A stretch of 64,000 nucleotides of DNA from Leisingera sp. ANG-M7 (GCF_000813965.1 NZ_JWLI01000006.1:310001-374000), one strand, 5' to 3'; shown: positions 18,414-27,793, counted from the first letter of the stretch. The notes: generated by a model not told the origin, from the letters alone. Numbers and translations: made by a program.

Positions 18414-18814
18414 TGCCTGAGGTGACTATACATATCGGCGGCCGCGGCTTTGAAGTCTCTTGTCAGGAAGGTGAGGAAAGCTATCTGCACGCTGCTGCCA
18501 AGATGCTGGATGACGAGGCGCAGGTGCTGTCCGACCAGATCGGCCGCATGCCGGAAGCACGGATGCTGCTGATGGCCGGGCTGATGCTGGCCGACAAGAC
18601 CGCGGCCGTCGAGGACCGGATCAAGGAAGTCGAGGCAGAACTGTCTGAGCGGATGCAGGAGCTGGAAGCGCTGAAGGCCGCGCCCGCGCCCGAGCCTGAG
18701 CGGATCGAGGTGGCCGTGGTGCCGCCGCAAGTGACCGAGAGTCTGGCTGAACTGGCCGCCCGGACCGAGTCCCTGGCGCAGGAAATCGAAGAGAAGGTAC
18801 AGCCCGCCGGCTGA
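18413..18814 (+). CDS. zapA: Cell division protein ZapA
   Basis: A 133-aa protein. The N-terminal ZapA fold is recognisable (MPEVTIHIGGRGFEVSCQEG, then LHAAAKMLDDEAQVL and RMLLMAGLMLADKT), followed by a coiled-coil helix and a proline-rich C-terminal extension. ZapA binds FtsZ polymers and tightens the Z ring in the cytoplasm. Start overlaps the stop of the coiled-coil gene by one base. Confidence 0.87.
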   Translation: MPEVTIHIGGRGFEVSCQEGEESYLHAAAKMLDDEAQVLSDQIGRMPEARMLLMAGLMLADKTAAVEDRIKEVEAELSERMQELEALKAAPAPEPERIEVAVVPPQVTESLAELAARTESLAQEIEEKVQPAG

Positions 18815-19026
18815 CACGGCCGATCCTATCCCCAAGGTTTCAGGTGGTTAACGCCCCCGGTTGCGCCGGGAGGTGCGGGGTTGCGCGTTGCTTCTATCGT
18901 TTCGAATTTCGGAACAATGCGTTTCCAGTACCGTAGCGTTACACGTCAAACGCGTGCTGGACCCGTACACTGCACCGTAATATTAAGATTGTGGAAAATT
19001 TTAACTTTCTGCTTTTGGGGGAATAC

Positions 19027-20193
19027 ATGATTGGGGCGCTTCTTTTCGGGTCCTTGGCGGTAGCCGGGATCGCAATCGGCTTGGACAATGATGACGATGA
19101 CAACGGCACCGGGCCTGAAACAGAGCTGGATGACCTGCCCGCGGAACCGGCTGAAGATCTGCCTACCGCTGGTCCGGACGATCTGGTGTTCGGCGACGGC
19201 GATGATTTCGTTGAAAGCGGGACCGGATTTGACACCGTTCATGCGGGTGCCGGGGATGACCAGGTGTATTCAGGTGACGGCATGGATGTCGTCTATGGCG
19301 AAGAGGGTAACGACACCCTTTCCGGCGGCAGCCACCACGACATTCTCGATGGCGGCATAGGCGATGACTCGCTGTCCGGTGACGGCGGCATGGACACGCT
19401 GGTTGGCGGTGACGGCAACGATACGCTGAGCGGCGGCGACTGGAACGACCATCTGGTCGGCGGCTCGGGCTTTGACCTGTTGGACGGCGGCAACGGCAAT
19501 GATGTGCTCTCGGGCGGCGCAGGCATGGACACGGCCTATGGCGGTGACGGCAACGACAGTATCTCTGGTGGTGCGTTTCATGACATCGTCTATGGAGGTG
19601 ACGGCAATGACATGCTGTCCGGCGACGGCGGAAAGGATGTTCTGTTCGGCGATAGCGGCGACGACACGCTAAACGGCGGCGACTGGGACGACGACCTGAT
19701 CGGCGGCGACGGTGCCGATGTGCTGAACGGCGGGAACGGCAACGATGCGCTGAGCGGTGTGAACTTCTCCCGCGAGGTCAGCCCCGAAGAAATCGACATG
19801 CTTCGCGACGAGGGAACCCCGCTCACAGGGCTCAGCCTGTCGGATGCCGCCGACGGGGCCGATACCCTGAATGGCGGGGCCGGCAGTGATTTCCTGCTGC
19901 TTGGAGCAGGTGACACCGGCACCGGCGGCGGTGGTCAGGACAGTTTTGCACTGTATATGTCCCAGGACGCAGAAGGCGTAACCAGCATCACGGATTTCAC
20001 GCCGGGCGAGGATGTGGTTCAACTGCTTTTCAGCGCTGACGGCGGGGCAGTTGACGCAGACGATTACACTGTTGAAAACGATGCTGACACCGGCGACGCT
20101 TTGATCCTGGAGCGGGGTGAAATCGTGGCCCGCCTGCAAGGCGCCGGAGAGACCTTTACCATCGACGATCTGGTTCTGGTCGGCGCGGAGTAA
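19027..20193 (+). CDS. RTX / hemolysin-type calcium-binding repeat protein
   Basis: A 388-aa acidic protein. After an N-terminal hydrophobic helix (MIGALLFGSLAVAGIAIGL) and an Asp-rich linker come about twelve glycine-aspartate nonapeptides (forms of GGDGNDTLSGG) between residues 40 and 240, then a C-terminal beta-rich segment. RTX repeats bind calcium and usually mark type I secretion substrates. The N-terminal hydrophobic helix is not typical of those. ATG at 19027 is preceded by GGGGGAA; a GTG at 18991 would add 12 residues. No secretion genes are nearby. The function is unknown. Confidence 0.82.
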   Translation: MIGALLFGSLAVAGIAIGLDNDDDDNGTGPETELDDLPAEPAEDLPTAGPDDLVFGDGDDFVESGTGFDTVHAGAGDDQVYSGDGMDVVYGEEGNDTLSGGSHHDILDGGIGDDSLSGDGGMDTLVGGDGNDTLSGGDWNDHLVGGSGFDLLDGGNGNDVLSGGAGMDTAYGGDGNDSISGGAFHDIVYGGDGNDMLSGDGGKDVLFGDSGDDTLNGGDWDDDLIGGDGADVLNGGNGNDALSGVNFSREVSPEEIDMLRDEGTPLTGLSLSDAADGADTLNGGAGSDFLLLGAGDTGTGGGGQDSFALYMSQDAEGVTSITDFTPGEDVVQLLFSADGGAVDADDYTVENDADTGDALILERGEIVARLQGAGETFTIDDLVLVGAE

Positions 20194-20213
20194 CGCGCGG
20201 CGCTGGCGTAAAG

Positions 20214-20250
20214 AAAGAGGCCTGCCGTATCGGACACGGCAGGCCTCTTT
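20214..20250. terminator. Bidirectional intrinsic terminator
   Basis: A 15-bp perfect stem AAAGAGGCCTGCCGT / ACGGCAGGCCTCTTT with a 7-base loop between the convergent RTX and glutaredoxin genes, flanked by A and T runs. Confidence 0.88.
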
Positions 20251-20271
20251 TGTTTCTGATACCGATTGAAG

Positions 20272-20634
20272 TCAGGCGTTGGCTTCGCGGATCTTGTCAG
20301 CGGCTTCCTTGTTGAAGGCGATGCTGTTGTCGTCAAACAGGGTGTCCAGTTCCGAGGACAGAGCCATCTCGGTGATGATATCGCAGCCGCCGACGAATTC
20401 GCCCTTGACGTAAAGCTGCGGGATGGTCGGCCAGTCGGAGTATTCCTTGATGCCCGAGCGGATTTCCTCGTCCGCCAGCACGTTCACGTCGGTGTAATCG
20501 ACGCCTATGTAGTTCAGCACCGCTGCCACGCGCGAGGAGAAGCCGCATTGCGGCATTTCCTTGGTGCCTTTCATGAAAAGCACCACGTCGTTGGCTTTGA
20601 CGGTTTCGTCGATGCGGGTCTTTGCGTCGGTCAT
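20272..20634 (-). CDS. grxD: Monothiol glutaredoxin (Grx4 type)
   Basis: A 120-aa single-domain monothiol glutaredoxin with the CGFS active site (Cys30, in PQCGFSSRV) and the glutathione-binding [19 protein letters not shown] segment. These proteins hold a [2Fe-2S] cluster with glutathione and often work with BolA proteins in iron-sulfur trafficking and iron sensing. A BolA gene lies 350 bp upstream on the same strand, supporting that pairing. Confidence 0.94.
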   Translation of the reverse strand: MTDAKTRIDETVKANDVVLFMKGTKEMPQCGFSSRVAAVLNYIGVDYTDVNVLADEEIRSGIKEYSDWPTIPQLYVKGEFVGGCDIITEMALSSELDTLFDDNSIAFNKEAADKIREANA

Positions 20635-20741
20635 GTATTCTTTTCCTTTCGGCTGCTGCGCCGTTTCCGTTGGCGTTCATATAGGGAACGAGGTGCGTTT
20701 TGCCAATCCGCCCCACAGAGAACGCCAGGATGGGCGCAGTG

Positions 20742-20975
20742 CTATTTCAGTTTGTTCTTTGGAACAAAGAAACGGGCATATTCCTGCGGATCCTTGGGAA
20801 CTTTCCAGGTCCGGGCGGACCCGCCGCCCATGCCGGATTGATAGTCGGACCGCAGGGTGTGGTAATTCGGGTCGTCGTCATTCTCCTCCAGCGGGCGGCG
20901 GCGCTGGGATACGAGCGCCACTATGGCGGTCATGATCACAATGCCAATCACCAGGATGGAGGAGAAAAGCGACAT
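20742..20975 (-). CDS. Small membrane protein of unknown function
   Basis: A 77-aa protein with one N-terminal membrane helix (SLFSSILVIGIVIMTAIVAL) followed by a basic stop-transfer QRRRP and a hydrophilic tail rich in Asp, Tyr and Gly. It starts 6 bp after the BolA stop codon and precedes grxD, so it is probably part of the same transcript. No family recognised; position suggests a link to the BolA/Grx pair, but that is inference. Confidence 0.7.
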   Translation of the reverse strand: MSLFSSILVIGIVIMTAIVALVSQRRRPLEENDDDPNYHTLRSDYQSGMGGGSARTWKVPKDPQEYARFFVPKNKLK

Positions 20976-20981
20976 TCCGGG

Positions 20982-21218
20982 TTACTCCGGCGCCTTGGTG
21001 GTCAGCGCCAGCGCGTGCAGTTCGCCGTCGGGGCCGTCCATCTTGCCTTTCAGCGCGGCATAGACGGCGCGCTGCTGCTGGACGCGGTTCTTGCCGCGGA
21101 AGCTTTCGTCGACAACCATCGCCGACATGTGCACGCCGTCGGAGCCGCCGACCTGGATTTCGGCATCCGGGAAGGCATCTCGCAGCAGTTCTTCGATTTC
21201 GTGGGCTTGCATGGGCAT
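20982..21218 (-). CDS. BolA family protein
   Basis: A 78-aa BolA/IbaG-type protein: MPMQAHEIEELLRDAFPDA, then VHMSAMVVDESFRGKNRVQQ with the family's conserved VxSxxFxGxxxxxR pattern in variant form, and a C-terminal HALALTTKAPE. BolA proteins bind iron-sulfur clusters with monothiol glutaredoxins. The neighbouring CGFS glutaredoxin makes that partner likely. Confidence 0.87.
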   Translation of the reverse strand: MPMQAHEIEELLRDAFPDAEIQVGGSDGVHMSAMVVDESFRGKNRVQQQRAVYAALKGKMDGPDGELHALALTTKAPE

Positions 21219-21289
21219 CCGGGGAAGTCCTTTGTCTTGTTTGCCAAAAATGTAGGTGTGCGGCTGGGGGTGTGCAAGCAGGATTAGCC

Positions 21290-21802
21290 TCAGCCCTGCG
21301 CAAAAGGGGCAATGCTTTCGACAAATTCCGGCACCGCTGCCAGGGCCTCCTGCACGGCATCTTCCTCAAAATCCCAGACGGAAGAGGGGTCCTCCGGGCA
21401 GAGCGCCCGGGTCAGCTCTGCGCAGCGGTCCTCAAAGTCCCGCGGCAAAGGCAGCGCCGCGGCCTCCTGCAGAACCAGCAGCGCCTCATGGACCGGGCGG
21501 ACGACCCGCAGGGCATAGGTCATATGGGTCAGCAGGTCCGGGTCGTCGCGCCAGGTCTCGCCATCAAACAGCTCCTGTGTCACCCGCTGGCCGGCGCCGG
21601 CGCAGGAGTAGGCAACACAGCCGCTAAAGCCGCATTTGGCAAGATCGGCGTGAATGGAGCAGCGGAAATCCGGGGCGAGGTTGGGGCAGGGGGTGTCTGC
21701 CGCTTTCAGCAGGCCGAAATCCTCATGCGCCTCAAACGGATAGGCGACGCAGCACAGGCCCGCACACCGGCTGCAATCCTCTGTCAGCTCTGGAAAGGTC
21801 AT
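21290..21802 (-). CDS. Cysteine-rich protein, YkgJ-like metal-binding type
   Basis: A 170-aa protein with Cys clusters at its N-terminal half: CSRCAGLCCV, then CPNLAPDFRCSIH, KCGFSGCVAYSC. The pattern recalls the YkgJ-type zinc/iron-chelating domain, though the match is by eye. An ATG at 21802 is chosen because GGAGG lies 7 bp upstream; an earlier ATG at 21808 is too close to the ribosome site. The second half is helical and acidic. It lies after purL and its terminator; function unknown. Confidence 0.7.
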   Translation of the reverse strand: MTFPELTEDCSRCAGLCCVAYPFEAHEDFGLLKAADTPCPNLAPDFRCSIHADLAKCGFSGCVAYSCAGAGQRVTQELFDGETWRDDPDLLTHMTYALRVVRPVHEALLVLQEAAALPLPRDFEDRCAELTRALCPEDPSSVWDFEEDAVQEALAAVPEFVESIAPFAQG

Positions 21803-21823
21803 CGGCATGCCTCCGGGACAAAG

Positions 21824-21853
21824 AAAAAGGCGGGACGGCTGTGCCATCCCGCC
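21824..21853 (-). terminator. Intrinsic terminator after purL
   Basis: On the minus strand, GGCGGGA ... TCCCGCC (7-bp stem extended by GGC/GCC across one mismatch) is followed by TTTTT. It lies 40 bp after the purL stop and just upstream of the Cys-rich gene. Confidence 0.82.
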
Positions 21854-21892
21854 AATGTTCATGTATCAACTGCCGCCCGTTCGGGCCAGCAA

Positions 21893-24058
21893 TCAGGCCA
21901 CGGCTGCTGCAAAGCTGGAGCGGAAGATGTCCTTTAGCTCAGCCAGCGGCGCCTCGGAGGTGCCGATTTTCACCATGTCGCCGCCGAACTTGCCGACGGT
22001 GGTGATGATAACTCCTGCCTGGCCTGCGGCCAGCATCAGCGCCTCGGCCTGGTCGAAGTTGCAGGCGATCAGGTAACGCGCCTGATCCTCGCCGAACACG
22101 GTCTGGGTGTCGCCCGCGTCGATCTGCACGCCGACGCCGGCCTCCTCGGCCATCTCGAACGCCGCCAGCGCCAGGCCGCCATCGCCAAGGTCGGTGCAGG
22201 CCTTGATCAGTTCGCGGTTGGCGCGGATGAATTCGCCGTTGCGCTTCTCTGCCTCAAGATCCACTGCCGGGGCGTCGCCGTCCTCGCGGTTGAAGACCTC
22301 AGCCAGCAGTGCTGACTGGCCCAGATGGCCCACGGTTTCACCCACCAGCAATGCCACATGGCCGTCGCGTGCTTCACCGATGATCGGCTCTTCTCCCGCG
22401 GCAATCAGGCCCACGGCGCCGATGGTCGGGGTCGGCAGGATGCCTTTGCCGTCGGTCTCATTATACAGCGACACGTTGCCGGAGACGATCGGCATGTCGA
22501 GCGCGGCAACCGCCTCGCCGATGCCCTTGATGGCGCCGACGAACTGGCCCATGATCTCCGGCTTTTCGGGGTTGCCGAAGTTCAGATTGTCGGTGGTCGC
22601 CAGCGGCAGGGCGCCCACAGCGGTCAGGTTGCGGTAGGCCTCGGCCACCGCCTGTTTGCCGCCCTCAAACGGGTTCGCCTTGACATAGCGCGGGGTCACG
22701 TCGGAGGTGAACGCCAGTTTCTTGTCCGTTCCATGCACACGCACGATACCGGAGCCTGCGCCCGGACGGCGCTGGGTGTCGCCCATCACGGTGGTGTCAT
22801 ACTGCTCATAGACCCACTGCTTGCCTGCGTAGTTCGGCGAGGACAGCAGCGCCTTAAGGCCATCGATCGGGTCGATGGTCGGCACGTCCGCGTCGGTCAA
22901 CGGCTCGGCTGCCGGGGTTTCCACCCACGGACGGTCGTATTCCGGCGCGGTGGAGGACAGCTTGGACAGCACCAGATCGGCTTTCACTTCGCCGTTGTGC
23001 ATGATCAGGAAGCGGTCTTCGGCAATGGTCTCGCCAACGATGGCAAAGTCCAGGTCCCACTTTTCGAACACCGCGCGCGCCTCGGCTTCCAGCTCCGGCT
23101 TCAGCACCATCAGCATCCGCTCCTGGGATTCCGACAGCATCATCTCGTAGGCGGTCATGTTTTCTTCGCGCTGCGGCACCTTTTCAAGGTCCAGGCGCAC
23201 GCCCAGTTTGCCCTTGTCGCCCATTTCCACTGCAGAGCAGGTGAGGCCCGCGGCGCCCATGTCCTGGATCGAGATCACAGCACCGGTCTGCATCAGCTCC
23301 AGCGTGGCTTCCATCAGGCGTTTCTCGGTGAAGGGGTCGCCGACCTGAACGGTGGGGCGTTTTTCCTCGATGGTGTCGTCAAACTCTGCCGACGCCATGG
23401 TGGCACCGCCAACGCCGTCACGGCCGGTCTTAGCGCCCAGGTACACAACCGGCATGCCAACGCCCGAAGCCGCAGAGTAGAAGATCGAGTCGGTCTTGGC
23501 CAGGCCGGCCGCAAATGCGTTCACCAGGCAGTTGCCGTTATAGGCTGGGTGGAAGCGAACCTCGCCGCCTGCACATGGCACGCCAAAGCAGTTGCCGTAG
23601 CCGCCGATGCCCTCAACCACACCGTTTACCAGCTGGCGGGTCTTGTGGTGGCCGGGCTCGCCAAAGGACAGCGAATTCATCGAGGCGATGGGGCGCGCGC
23701 CCATGGTGAACACGTCACGCAGAATGCCGCCGACCCCGGTTGCCGCGCCCTGGTAGGGCTCGATGTAAGAGGGGTGGTTGTGGCTTTCCATTTTGAAAAC
23801 AACGGCGTCGCCGTCGCCGATGTCCACGATGCCCGCGTTCTCGCCGGGGCCGCAGATCACCTGCGGGCCGTCGGTCGGCAGGGTGCGCAGCCATTTCTTG
23901 GAGGACTTGTAGGAGCAGTGCTCGTTCCACATCGCCGAGAAGATGCCCAGCTCGGTGAAGGTCGGCTCCCGCCCGATGATTTCGAGGATCAGATCGTACT
24001 CATCAGGCTTCAGCCCGTGATTTGCGATCAGTTCAGGCGTGATGGCGGGTTCCTGCAT
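21893..24058 (-). CDS. purL: Phosphoribosylformylglycinamidine synthase subunit PurL
   Basis: A 721-aa protein of the small PurL type that works with separate PurS and PurQ subunits. Nucleotide-binding segments include [18 protein letters not shown] near residue 43, a glycine-rich [20 protein letters not shown] near 140 and [18 protein letters not shown] in the second half. It catalyses the ATP-driven conversion of FGAR to FGAM in purine synthesis. No purS or purQ lies next to it. The terminator downstream ends its transcript. Confidence 0.95.
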   Translation of the reverse strand: MQEPAITPELIANHGLKPDEYDLILEIIGREPTFTELGIFSAMWNEHCSYKSSKKWLRTLPTDGPQVICGPGENAGIVDIGDGDAVVFKMESHNHPSYIEPYQGAATGVGGILRDVFTMGARPIASMNSLSFGEPGHHKTRQLVNGVVEGIGGYGNCFGVPCAGGEVRFHPAYNGNCLVNAFAAGLAKTDSIFYSAASGVGMPVVYLGAKTGRDGVGGATMASAEFDDTIEEKRPTVQVGDPFTEKRLMEATLELMQTGAVISIQDMGAAGLTCSAVEMGDKGKLGVRLDLEKVPQREENMTAYEMMLSESQERMLMVLKPELEAEARAVFEKWDLDFAIVGETIAEDRFLIMHNGEVKADLVLSKLSSTAPEYDRPWVETPAAEPLTDADVPTIDPIDGLKALLSSPNYAGKQWVYEQYDTTVMGDTQRRPGAGSGIVRVHGTDKKLAFTSDVTPRYVKANPFEGGKQAVAEAYRNLTAVGALPLATTDNLNFGNPEKPEIMGQFVGAIKGIGEAVAALDMPIVSGNVSLYNETDGKGILPTPTIGAVGLIAAGEEPIIGEARDGHVALLVGETVGHLGQSALLAEVFNREDGDAPAVDLEAEKRNGEFIRANRELIKACTDLGDGGLALAAFEMAEEAGVGVQIDAGDTQTVFGEDQARYLIACNFDQAEALMLAAGQAGVIITTVGKFGGDMVKIGTSEAPLAELKDIFRSSFAAAVA

Positions 24059-24161
24059 CCGTAAACGTCCCCAATGGCTGCGATTGCGCGCCTTTTAGAG
24101 CAAGCTTTGCCATTGGGAAAGAGGGGTTGCGCAAACGGATGCACGCAGCGTGGCCGCAGCG

Positions 24162-25298
24162 TCAAAACCGCTGCCCGACATAGACATAAAGCTGGGTTTC
24201 CTGCTCGTTGTTGCGGCTGACATCAATGGAGAAATCCACTGGAAATTTCTTGGACACCCGGTAGCGGACGCCTGCGCCGGCGGCGCTGTGGCTGCCGCCC
24301 TGCGTCAAATCGCCGAACTCCGGCCCGGTCCAGCCGGTACCGGCAAAGACCACGCCGCCCCACCGCCTGGAAAACCGTCTGCGGTATTCGGCCTGGATGG
24401 AGGCCGAGCGCGGCCCGATGAACTGTGTGCTGTTGAAGCCGCGCATGTTGTCGGTGGCGCCGATAGAGCATTGATCAAAGAAAGGCGTGTTTCCGGAGGC
24501 CGCGCATAAGGTGCCGCGCAGGGCAAACACCCCGCCGCGCCCAAGCGGACGGTAGCCGTCGAAAATGGCATAGGCCTTGTCATAGCGGCGGCTGAGCCCG
24601 CCCAGGGTATGGGAGCGGGTGGCAAAAGCGGTCAGCCGTGTGCCTTCTGTGGGATAGTCGCTGTCGTCGCGCCGGTCCCAATCGAGGCTGAGGCCGAAGG
24701 TGCCGATCTCCAGATCGGCATCGGGTTGCAGGCTGGATGGCAGCAGGCCTGCGTTTGGAGAGAGGCTGGTCTCCAAGTAGCGCAGAACGACACCGGCAGA
24801 CAGGTCCGGCGTCACCCCGTAGGAGGCATTGATCCGCACCAGCGATCCGTCCTGGCTGACCGGCAGAACACCCAGCCCGGTATAGAGGTCATAGACCGCA
24901 TCCGCCCGTGCCGCCAGCGCCTTGACCTGCCAGCGGTTTCCGGGCAGGGCAAAGTTGAACATGACCGCCGCCGCCTGGCTTCCATTGTCGGATCTGAGCC
25001 CGCCCACCCCGATCACGGAGGTGTTGGCTTCCGGGCTGGTCTTGAACAGGTAGCCCGCGCCTAAGCCAAGGCCGGAGCCGATCATCGGGCTGGAAAACGG
25101 CACCGGCGCCACCACGACAGAGCCGTTGCGGAAGCCATAGCCCTCCGCCTTCTGCGCAGTCTCGATATGGTTAAGGTGGCGTTCCGTCTGTTCAGGACCT
25201 GCGGCCAGCCCGGCCTTTGCCAGGCCTGCAAGCCCGGCGGCCAGGGCAGCAGAGCGGATGGCCCGGAGCAGGATATTACTTCTTCTGCCCGGCAGCAC
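24162..25298 (-). CDS. Outer membrane beta-barrel protein (BamA/D15-like surface antigen)
   Basis: A 378-aa protein. After a cleavable signal (LRAIRSAALAAGLAGLAKAG) it shows alternating beta strands, a VVVAPVPFSSPMIGSGLGLG start and a terminal Phe in VYVGQRF, the usual ending of outer-membrane barrels. The strand RDDSDYPTEGTRL recalls the Omp85 C-terminal barrel; no POTRA domain is present. GTG at 25298 with AGGGAGGAG upstream is chosen; this start lies 23 bp inside the preceding mscS-type gene. A longer ATG start at 25334 would place the signal 12 residues later. Substrate unknown. Confidence 0.78.
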   Translation of the reverse strand: MLPGRRSNILLRAIRSAALAAGLAGLAKAGLAAGPEQTERHLNHIETAQKAEGYGFRNGSVVVAPVPFSSPMIGSGLGLGAGYLFKTSPEANTSVIGVGGLRSDNGSQAAAVMFNFALPGNRWQVKALAARADAVYDLYTGLGVLPVSQDGSLVRINASYGVTPDLSAGVVLRYLETSLSPNAGLLPSSLQPDADLEIGTFGLSLDWDRRDDSDYPTEGTRLTAFATRSHTLGGLSRRYDKAYAIFDGYRPLGRGGVFALRGTLCAASGNTPFFDQCSIGATDNMRGFNSTQFIGPRSASIQAEYRRRFSRRWGGVVFAGTGWTGPEFGDLTQGGSHSAAGAGVRYRVSKKFPVDFSIDVSRNNEQETQLYVYVGQRF

Positions 25299-27546
25299 CA
25301 GCTCCTCCCTCTGCCGCCTGCTGCTGCGCGGCACTGCCAGCAGCGGCGGCCACGGCTGCCTTTTCGGTGTCGTTCAACTGCTCGGTATCTTCCAGCCCCG
25401 GGATCGCTACCCGGACCTCGCGGCGGGCAAAGTCGATGCCGTTTTCGGCAAAGGCCGCTTTCACCCGGTTGTAGATCTCCTTGCGGATGGTGAACTGGGT
25501 GCCCGGCTTGGCCATGAACTTGCCGCGCATGATCATACCGACGTCATCGAAATCAAACACGCCCTGGCTTTTGAACGGCTGCAGGAAGTCGTCCTTGTAC
25601 AGTTCATCCTCCAGCATCGAGGCGCCGATCTTCTTGAAGATCTTCTTGACCTTGTTGGGATCGGTATCAAACGGCACGGTAAAGCGCAGTTTCATGATCA
25701 CCCAGTCGCGGCTGTAGTTGGTCAGCTTGGGGATCTCGCCATAGGGAATGGTGTTGATCGGCCCGCGGTGATGGCGCAGCTGCATCGAGCGGATGGAGAT
25801 TTTCTCCACCGTGCCGCGGGTGCCTTCGACCTCCACGTACTCACCGACACGGAAGGCATCATCGATCAGGAAGAAGATGCCGGATACCACATCCGACACC
25901 AGCTTTTGCGCGCCAAAGCCGATGGCAAGGCCCAGGATCCCCGCACCGGCCAGAAGCGGCGTGATGTCGATGCCCAGCGCGCCGACCGCCAGCAGGCCGA
26001 AAATCACCACGATGGCGATCTGCGCGGTGACCAGCAAGAGCGGCAGCACCGTCGCCAGCCGGGACCCGCCCGCGCCGCCGCCTTCACCGCCCGCCTCAGC
26101 CTCCTCGCCGGAGGTCTGTTCCTTGGCGAGCCGCCTGTTGATCCACAGCGAAACGCCTTCATAAACCACATAGCCCACTGCGATGGTCATCAGGCAGCCG
26201 ATAATATTGCCGGCAATGCCCTCTGCACCGGTGGCGATGGCCATCAGGTCAACATCCCATGCGTTGGAGATGATCATCAGTACAATGCCCGCGACCAGCA
26301 CCCGGCCGATCCGAATATAGCTGCGTTTGGTGGAGATATACGCCGCTTCGGCCAGATGGCCCTCACCGGACATCGGCGGCACCAGATGCTTGACCAGGCC
26401 GCGGATAGCCGTGTCCAGGGCAGGCGCGGCCAGCAGCCAGAACATGGTGACGTAATGGGCGCCGTGGATCAGCTGTTCCACTTTTCCGAGGCCAACCAAG
26501 ATGCCGACGGTGACCCAAGTCAACGCCGCCACAGCCATTGCGAAATAGGGATAATACTGCGCTGCCATCTCATCGTACCTGGTGCGGTCCGGGTCGGTGC
26601 CGCGCATCATATCGGCCAGCCCTTCGCGCGCGGTCCAGGCAATCCAGATAATGTAGACATAGACCAGGGTGTCCAGCCAGTAGGCCAGACGGATTGATTC
26701 CGGCGGCACCCCGTTGGCGGCATTGAAGCCAACGGAGAAAATGGTCAGCCCGGCCAGGAAAATCAGACCAATGGTGTGCAAATGCAGGAAGTCGGCCCAG
26801 CGGTCACTGGCATTGACCAGCCGCCGGTCCGGCCGCTCCGGCGCCATGATGAAACGTGACACCGCCGCGCCCACACGCGGCATCCAGATCAGGTAGGTGA
26901 CCATCGGTGCCGCAAACTGCAGCATGTGCGCATCCAGCAGCGTGCGGCCCACAACGCGGATCACGACATAAAAGACCACAAGGCCGATTATCTCGCGCAG
27001 GAAGCGGCGGCCCAGAAAGCTCAGCGCTCCGGCCAGGGTGTCCGCATCGCCGCTGACTGTTTCAAGGTTGCGCCAGCGCGCGATCAGTTTGCGCACCCCG
27101 AATTCGGCAGCCAGGCCGATGGCGAGGGTCAGGGCTATCAGCCCCAGCATTTTCAGCACGCCGCCGAAACCGTCATGTTTCTGCACAAAGTTTCCGATCG
27201 CCCGGGCCTGGCCTTCCGGCAGCACCGGCAGTTTGCGCACTGCATCCGTGACCGGCAACGTGAAGGCTGTCCACAGCTGCACAACCCGCCCCGTCAGGGT
27301 CGGCGGCGGGGTGGCAGCCTCTTGCCGGGCTGCCACGGCGTCCAGCCTTTCAAGCAGCAGCACCCGGACCTGATCGTCGGACATTCGGGCGACCATCTCA
27401 TGAATGGCGTCCTCAGTCAGCGGATCAGGCAGAGCCGGGGCCCCGCTGGTCTGGGCAATGGCCGGTGCCTGCAGGGCTGTCCCAAGAACCAGAACTGTCA
27501 AAAAAACGCTGAAAATGCGGGCGAAGTGCTGAAAAATAAACGTCAT
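25276..27546 (-). CDS. Large mechanosensitive channel, MscS family
   Basis: A 756-aa protein. An N-terminal signal peptide (FARIFSVFLTVLVLGTALQA) precedes a periplasmic segment, then about nine membrane helices (residues 130-520) and the MscS channel core with a pore helix near residue 525 (ALLAGAGILGLAIGFGAQKL) and beta domain (FFLIDDAFRVGEYVEVEG). The long N-terminal region and multiple helices resemble the large MscK/MscM-like members that release solutes on hypo-osmotic shock. AGGAGG precedes the ATG. A Gly/Ala tail ends the protein, overlapping the barrel gene. Confidence 0.88.
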   Translation of the reverse strand: MTFIFQHFARIFSVFLTVLVLGTALQAPAIAQTSGAPALPDPLTEDAIHEMVARMSDDQVRVLLLERLDAVAARQEAATPPPTLTGRVVQLWTAFTLPVTDAVRKLPVLPEGQARAIGNFVQKHDGFGGVLKMLGLIALTLAIGLAAEFGVRKLIARWRNLETVSGDADTLAGALSFLGRRFLREIIGLVVFYVVIRVVGRTLLDAHMLQFAAPMVTYLIWMPRVGAAVSRFIMAPERPDRRLVNASDRWADFLHLHTIGLIFLAGLTIFSVGFNAANGVPPESIRLAYWLDTLVYVYIIWIAWTAREGLADMMRGTDPDRTRYDEMAAQYYPYFAMAVAALTWVTVGILVGLGKVEQLIHGAHYVTMFWLLAAPALDTAIRGLVKHLVPPMSGEGHLAEAAYISTKRSYIRIGRVLVAGIVLMIISNAWDVDLMAIATGAEGIAGNIIGCLMTIAVGYVVYEGVSLWINRRLAKEQTSGEEAEAGGEGGGAGGSRLATVLPLLLVTAQIAIVVIFGLLAVGALGIDITPLLAGAGILGLAIGFGAQKLVSDVVSGIFFLIDDAFRVGEYVEVEGTRGTVEKISIRSMQLRHHRGPINTIPYGEIPKLTNYSRDWVIMKLRFTVPFDTDPNKVKKIFKKIGASMLEDELYKDDFLQPFKSQGVFDFDDVGMIMRGKFMAKPGTQFTIRKEIYNRVKAAFAENGIDFARREVRVAIPGLEDTEQLNDTEKAAVAAAAGSAAQQQAAEGGAGAAGQKK

Positions 27547-27681
27547 CGGAACCTCCTGTGCCAGTAAAACGGGCCGGGTGCGGGTAACCTCTGGCTCAGT
27601 TGAACCGATGAGTTGTATTCAGGTCAAAGGAAAAAGGCTTGCTCCGCAGCACGTTAATCTGCGGCAGGCTGCCGTTTGGCC

Positions 27682-27710
27682 AAAAAAAAGGCCGAGCACT
27701 AAGCTCGGCC
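27682..27710 (-). terminator. Strong intrinsic terminator
   Basis: On the minus strand, GGCCGAGC / GCTCGGCC with a 5-base loop is followed by eight T residues. This ends the candidate small RNA described separately, and may also stop read-through from the LysR gene upstream. Confidence 0.88.
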
Positions 27711-27758
27711 GAAGTCCAACAGGGAGGTATGAAGGGGGGCGAAGCCGCCGCCTTCATG
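27682..27758 (-). ncRNA. Candidate small RNA with CCUCCC linker
   Basis: Reading the minus strand from about 27758: a hairpin ATGAAGG ... CCTTCAT (27729-27757, inner stem GGCG-GCTT-CGCC), then a single-stranded ACCTCCCTG, then the terminator hairpin with eight U. The roughly 77-nt size, two-hairpin form and anti-Shine-Dalgarno-like CCUCCC recall the CcsR/cuckoo type sRNAs of alphaproteobacteria. A putative heat-shock-type promoter ends 7 bp upstream of the predicted start. All from inspection; no transcript evidence. Confidence 0.5.
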
Positions 27759-27764
27759 AGGTTC

Positions 27765-27793
27765 ATTTAGGGTGAATGGGCCTACCCTTCAAG
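27765..27793 (-). promoter_or_regulatory. Possible RpoH-type promoter for the candidate sRNA
   Basis: On the minus strand, CTTGAA (rc of 27788-27793) is separated by 15 bp from CCCTAAAT (rc of 27765-27772). This resembles the RpoH consensus (CTTGAA, about N14-15, CCCCATNT or CCCTATNT). It would initiate close to 27758, the predicted sRNA 5' end. Confidence 0.4.

Noticed and set aside
18815-19026. 6S RNA downstream of zapA, where it sits in many proteobacteria
   Set aside because: The 212-bp gap has a small CCCGG/CCGGG hairpin but no long rod with a central bubble, and an RTX gene promoter must fit there.
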